Positions 20,647 to 23,366 of a stretch of DNA of 23,366 nucleotides are shown here, in pieces. Numbering within the stretch: the stretch's first letter is position 1; each line of letters begins with the position of its first letter. Location of the stretch: positions 1 to 23,366 of the IMG/VR virus record IMGVR_UViG_3300046698_000445; one strand, 5' to 3'. This DNA comes from a virus. The notes beneath the pieces are model-generated. The model searched no databases. It saw only the letters and a program-made list of their open reading frames with translations, and was not told the origin of the DNA. Position numbers and translations under genes: made by a program.

Positions 20647-21228
20647 GTGGCTACAGCGGCAGCATATGCTTCAAGGTCCACCATCGGGGCACAGCCGGCT
20701 ATGCGGCGATTCCTCGAAGGGTCAGGTCTCACCAACGGTCCTAAGGGTACTCCGGTGACGCTCACAAGTGGCTTCTTAGCCATTTGGAACGGCAGCTCGT
20801 ATACTGGGGCTATTGCGGGGATTCTGGCCGAACCAGTAACCGGCCGAACGACAAGTGGGGTGGCACAGATCATCAGCCCACTTGCTGAGGTCATTGAGAA
20901 TCAGCCCTATGCTGTGAACATTGCGCTGCCAAAGTGGGATGACGGCAAGCTCAGTGCTTACACGCTGGCTGATGGGGCGACCATTTTTTGGGGGCAGGTG
21001 GGCCCAACCCAGGGCGGCGCCAATCTGACCCAGGCAAACGTGGGAGTTGCCTATGGTCTGACTGCTGACACTGATTATCATTGGTATGTGGACACAAGCA
21101 AGACCACGACCAGCGGGGGCGGCAGCTCAAATCAGGCTGTTCTCGTCATCGAATCACTTGATCCCAACGACAATCGTGGGGTCTTTTTCAAGTTCTTGCC
21201 TGCGGCAGCGCAGCTGGGCGTTGGTTAG
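20647..21228 (+). CDS. Putative head decoration protein
   Basis: A 193-residue protein directly before the major capsid gene. The Gly/Thr/Ala-rich, beta-type composition (GTPVTLTSGFLAIWNGSSYTG, TTSGVAQIISPLAEV, NVGVAYGLTADTDYHWYVD) and C-terminal GVFFKFLPAAAQLGVG resemble decoration/head-stabilising proteins, which commonly sit just upstream of the capsid gene. The start is GTG 20647, with a purine-rich AGGGG eight bases upstream; the first codons (VATAAAYASRST) give an Ala-rich leader. If correct it would bind capsid three-fold axes and strengthen the full head. Confidence 0.65.
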   Translation: MATAAAYASRSTIGAQPAMRRFLEGSGLTNGPKGTPVTLTSGFLAIWNGSSYTGAIAGILAEPVTGRTTSGVAQIISPLAEVIENQPYAVNIALPKWDDGKLSAYTLADGATIFWGQVGPTQGGANLTQANVGVAYGLTADTDYHWYVDTSKTTTSGGGSSNQAVLVIESLDPNDNRGVFFKFLPAAAQLGVG

Positions 21229-21239
21229 GGAGGCTGGCA

Positions 21240-22211
21240 ATGTTAGTTCGTGGACAATGGAGTCAGTTGCAAGCTCCCCATCTCCATGGCGTCTTTGCCC
21301 AGTGGCTCAAGCTAAAGCAGAGAGAAGAAGAGTTCTCTCATGTCTTTAACATGGATACCACTGACAAAGCCTTCATCGACATGGCGGAGTTCGTGGGGGT
21401 TGGCCCGATGGTTGAGAAGCCAGAGGGTGAGCCTTCGACCTATAGGGATGCAGCTCAAGGCGGCACCAAGCGCATTGAGATGTATACCTATGCGCTGGGC
21501 GTTCGCAGCTCCTATGAGCTGTATGAGGACGATCAGTACGGACTTATCAAGCAGATTCCCAAGGCCATCGCCCGCTCGCACCATTTCCTGCGCGAGATGT
21601 CTACGTGGAATCTCATCAACTTGGGGTTCATCTCATCGAACTCCATTCTCAATCCCGTCGTCACGGTTGACGGCGTCAACTTGTTCAGCACAGCGCACTA
21701 CCTCCCAGGTGGGGCGTCTGCGACGAACATCGCACCTGGCGTGAGTTCCTACATCAGCGCCGCGGGTACTTGGCCCAACAGACCCTCTGTGGATGTTGAC
21801 CTCAGCATGACCGCACTTCAGGCTGCGATCAACAACTTCGAGAGGATGCCGGATGGCGTGGGCATGCCAATGCAGGTTAAGCCGAGACTTCTTGTGATCG
21901 CTCCTGAGAACAAGTGGGTCGCTCGCGAAATCCTGGGTTCGGCGCACAAGCCCGACACCGCTGACAACAACATCAACTCAATCCTCAACGAGGACTTGCA
22001 CTACTTCATCTGCCACTATTTCACCTCCGTCGGCCGGTGGTGTCTCTTGTCAGACAAGAGCGAGCACTCGTTGTATCATATTACGAGGAAGCCACTGGAC
22101 GACATGTACAGCGACGACTTCGACACCTACTCCATCAAGATGCTCTCGATGAGCAGATTTGGGGTTGGTGCCTTCCATTGGATTGGGACTTACGGCAGCG
22201 ATGGGCCATAG
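21240..22211 (+). CDS. Major capsid protein (HK97 fold, Mu gpT-like group)
   Basis: A 323-residue protein. NPVVTVDGVNLFSTAHYLPGG (central region) is the well-known DG-x-LFSTAH loop of this capsid group. KPRLLVIAPENKWVAREILG and the Asp/Asn-rich ADNNINSILNEDL are the next conserved blocks. The C-terminus carries DDFDTYSIKMLSMSRFGVGAF. It forms the shell of the head. There is no N-terminal delta domain, consistent with a separate upstream scaffold. GGAGG lies six bases before ATG 21240. The gene is isolated by spacers carrying hairpins on both sides, fitting high-level expression. Confidence 0.9.
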   Translation: MLVRGQWSQLQAPHLHGVFAQWLKLKQREEEFSHVFNMDTTDKAFIDMAEFVGVGPMVEKPEGEPSTYRDAAQGGTKRIEMYTYALGVRSSYELYEDDQYGLIKQIPKAIARSHHFLREMSTWNLINLGFISSNSILNPVVTVDGVNLFSTAHYLPGGASATNIAPGVSSYISAAGTWPNRPSVDVDLSMTALQAAINNFERMPDGVGMPMQVKPRLLVIAPENKWVAREILGSAHKPDTADNNINSILNEDLHYFICHYFTSVGRWCLLSDKSEHSLYHITRKPLDDMYSDDFDTYSIKMLSMSRFGVGAFHWIGTYGSDGP

Positions 22212-22237
22212 CTTGTAGAGTGTGGCCCTTCGGGGCT

Positions 22238-22252
22238 TCTCGCTTTGCGAGA
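22238..22252 (+). promoter_or_regulatory. Hairpin TCTCGC-TTT-GCGAGA after the capsid gene
   Basis: A six-bp stem with TTT loop, preceded by a GCCC-TTCG-GGGC mini-hairpin, in the 114-base gap after the major capsid gene. It has the same CGC-TTT-GCG tip as the hairpin before the decoration-like gene. Confidence 0.5.
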
Positions 22253-22265
22253 TTGCTGAGTGAGA

Positions 22266-22290
22266 TGGGTGTTCAGAACATGAACACCCA
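22266..22290. promoter_or_regulatory. Dispersed dyad, copy 4 (10-bp arms)
   Basis: TGGGTGTTCA (22266-22275), five bases, TGAACACCCA (22281-22290). It is the only copy inside the structural block, just upstream of the 165-aa gene. It shares ATGGGTGTTCA and TGAACACCCACAAC with copy 1. Confidence 0.75.
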
Positions 22291-22325
22291 CAACATCAAT
22301 TTGCATCTAACGAAAGGATAAAGTC

Positions 22326-22823
22326 ATGGGCTATACACATCACGACGGCGTTGCCGTCAACAGCCTGGCTGTGGGGGCTCCCCTCGCGGCTGTGACTCCT
22401 GTCACTGCGTCAACCTCGGCAATGACTGCAAATGCAATAATTGCAAGTGCAGTAGTTACATTGACCTCCGCGCAGATCAAGGCGCTTCAAACAACTGCTC
22501 AAACATTGATCGCGGCTCCTCCCGCCGGCTTTGCAATTGATCTCCTCAGTTTTGTGGCAGAGCTGCTTTATGGCAGTGTAACTTACACTGACGCTGGAGG
22601 CGCTGTTAATGTCATTGAGGGAAGTGGCAATGCTCTTGTGACAGGCACGGAGTTGGCAAGCGTAATTACAAACGGCTCCTCTCTTGTCAAGTCTCTGCTG
22701 CCCACTGACAACGTGACTTTGACGAGTGCCACAGCAGTAACGTTGACCAAGGCAACGAATAACTACGCTGCCGGCAACGGCACCCTGAAGCTGACGCTGC
22801 TTTACGCCATAATCGCAGTTTAG
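22326..22823 (+). CDS. Putative virion structural protein, 165 aa
   Basis: A Thr/Ala/Val-rich, beta-type protein: AVGAPLAAVTPVTASTSA, AFAIDL-like hydrophobic region (GFAIDLLSFVAELLYGSV), EGSGNALVTGTELASV and a hydrophobic end, LKLTLLYAIIAV. Position immediately after the capsid gene and the composition suggest a minor capsid, head-fibre or decoration protein. AAAGGA is about nine bases before ATG. There is no known motif. Confidence 0.65.
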   Translation: MGYTHHDGVAVNSLAVGAPLAAVTPVTASTSAMTANAIIASAVVTLTSAQIKALQTTAQTLIAAPPAGFAIDLLSFVAELLYGSVTYTDAGGAVNVIEGSGNALVTGTELASVITNGSSLVKSLLPTDNVTLTSATAVTLTKATNNYAAGNGTLKLTLLYAIIAV

Positions 22824-22854
22824 TCAGCCTGCGGCTGAGACTGAGGAGGCTGGG

Positions 22855-23115
22855 ATGGCAAGAGGCTACAACGCGCACAGCTCAATCATGGGAGACCCGT
22901 GGCATCGCTGTCAGAGATGCGACTGCGAAACACGGGTGTCCCAGCTTGTGTGGCAAAATGGCCTCCTTCTCTGCACCTCCTGTTATGACAATCCAGACGC
23001 CTGGACACGAGATGCTGTGATTCAGGAGGTGCTTGCTGAGGGGTCACCTGAGGAAGCGCAGGTGGCCGAAATCCTGAAGGGAGAGAGCAATGAACCTGAA
23101 CCTCCCCAGCCCTAA
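22855..23115 (+). CDS. Small zinc-ribbon protein, 86 aa
   Basis: Two CxxC pairs are visible: CQRC (19-22) and LLLCTSCYDNPDAW (Cys near 40 and 43), with an extra CDC between. This gives a single treble-clef/zinc-ribbon-like site. The C-terminal half is acidic (QEVLAEGSPEEAQVAEIL, then NEPEPPQP). Short zinc proteins of this shape occur beside capsid genes in some phages, but their role is unknown. GGAGG lies five bases before ATG. The 3' end overlaps the next reading frame by 26 bases. Confidence 0.7.
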   Translation: MARGYNAHSSIMGDPWHRCQRCDCETRVSQLVWQNGLLLCTSCYDNPDAWTRDAVIQEVLAEGSPEEAQVAEILKGESNEPEPPQP

Positions 23116-23366
23116 CGGGACGAGCCATGAGGCTCGCGCAGCGAGTTGGCCACATCACAACACAGCTCACTTATTGAGTTGTGCGGGAGAGTATGGTCTT
23201 GAGGGCCCCGTCGACCCTCCTGCTCGGGTTCCCCGTCCCGTTGCCACCATTGCAGAATCGGGTCCGCCGAAGGCGGTAGTGGTGTGGCCTTTTGGAGTTT
23301 TGTTTACGTATTTTACAGGCATGATCATGGAGAATGTATGGTCCAGTTTGAATGGTCAATCTCGAT
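23090..23366 (+). CDS. Partial open frame at the right edge, unknown
   Basis: An ATG at 23090, preceded by AAGGGAGAG, opens a frame of 92 codons that reaches the window end without a stop (MNLNLPSPNGTSHEARAASW at the start). It has a Pro-rich middle and a hydrophobic segment, KAVVVWPFGVLFTYFTGMIM, near the visible end. The good ribosome site and absence of stops in 277 bases support a real gene, cut by the window, with a possible membrane or virion-wall segment. The overlap with the zinc-ribbon gene is 26 bases. Without the rest, function cannot be given. Confidence 0.5.
   Translation, partial: MNLNLPSPNGTSHEARAASWPHHNTAHLLSCAGEYGLEGPVDPPARVPRPVATIAESGPPKAVVVWPFGVLFTYFTGMIMENVWSSLNGQSR

Noticed and set aside
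20591-20760. Short plus-strand frame starting MSRFIREGLRFAEGEG across the capsid-pair hairpin
   Set aside because: No clear ribosome site; most of it overlaps the decoration-like gene in another frame.

Overview
The window is a stretch of a tailed double-stranded DNA phage genome (Caudoviricetes), or a prophage of one. Reading from the middle rightwards there is a canonical head/packaging cluster: small terminase, large terminase, portal, scaffold-like protein, decoration-like protein and major capsid protein. The left half carries a DNA-metabolism block on the other strand. The host cannot be fixed from the sequence. Shine-Dalgarno sites are strong (AGGAG types), promoters look like sigma-70, and ATG, GTG and TTG starts are all used, so it is a bacterial phage. 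No integrase, tRNA, CRISPR or tail gene is visible.

Layout. The minus strand (about 12740 down to 1) holds the early/DNA block. In transcription order it contains several small unknown proteins (12738-10375), a zinc-ribbon protein (10287), an unknown helical protein (9405) followed by a good terminator (8771-8817), then a membrane peptide, a J-domain protein and a VWA protein (8617-7073). Next come two unknown small proteins, an FtsK-type translocase (6307-5069), more small proteins, a ribbon-helix-helix protein (4260-4078), and a zinc-finger/coiled-coil protein. The block ends with an iron-sulfur PD-(D/E)XK nuclease, a Sak4-like ATPase, an SSB-like protein and the start of a DNA methyltransferase. 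The nuclease, Sak4 and SSB-like genes form a plausible phage recombination module.

The plus strand (13419 to the end) holds the packaging and head block. A three-gene cassette of small membrane or amphipathic proteins (16062-17052) sits between the large terminase and the portal. The capsid pair (20647-22211) is bracketed by two similar triloop hairpins. The window ends inside a probable further gene (23090 onwards).

Non-coding DNA is the most unusual part. (i) The region 11068-11749 has two 10-bp-period iteron arrays beside an almost pure A/T tract, a good candidate replication origin. (ii) The divergent region 12739-13418 carries four different perfect or near-perfect tandem repeats. (iii) A dyad, GGTGTTCA-N5-TGAACACC, recurs four times between genes across both blocks, with further half-sites, and looks like a phage-wide operator or RNA hairpin. 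(iv) Several minus-strand promoters have dyads sitting on their -10 boxes, as expected of repressor-controlled early promoters.
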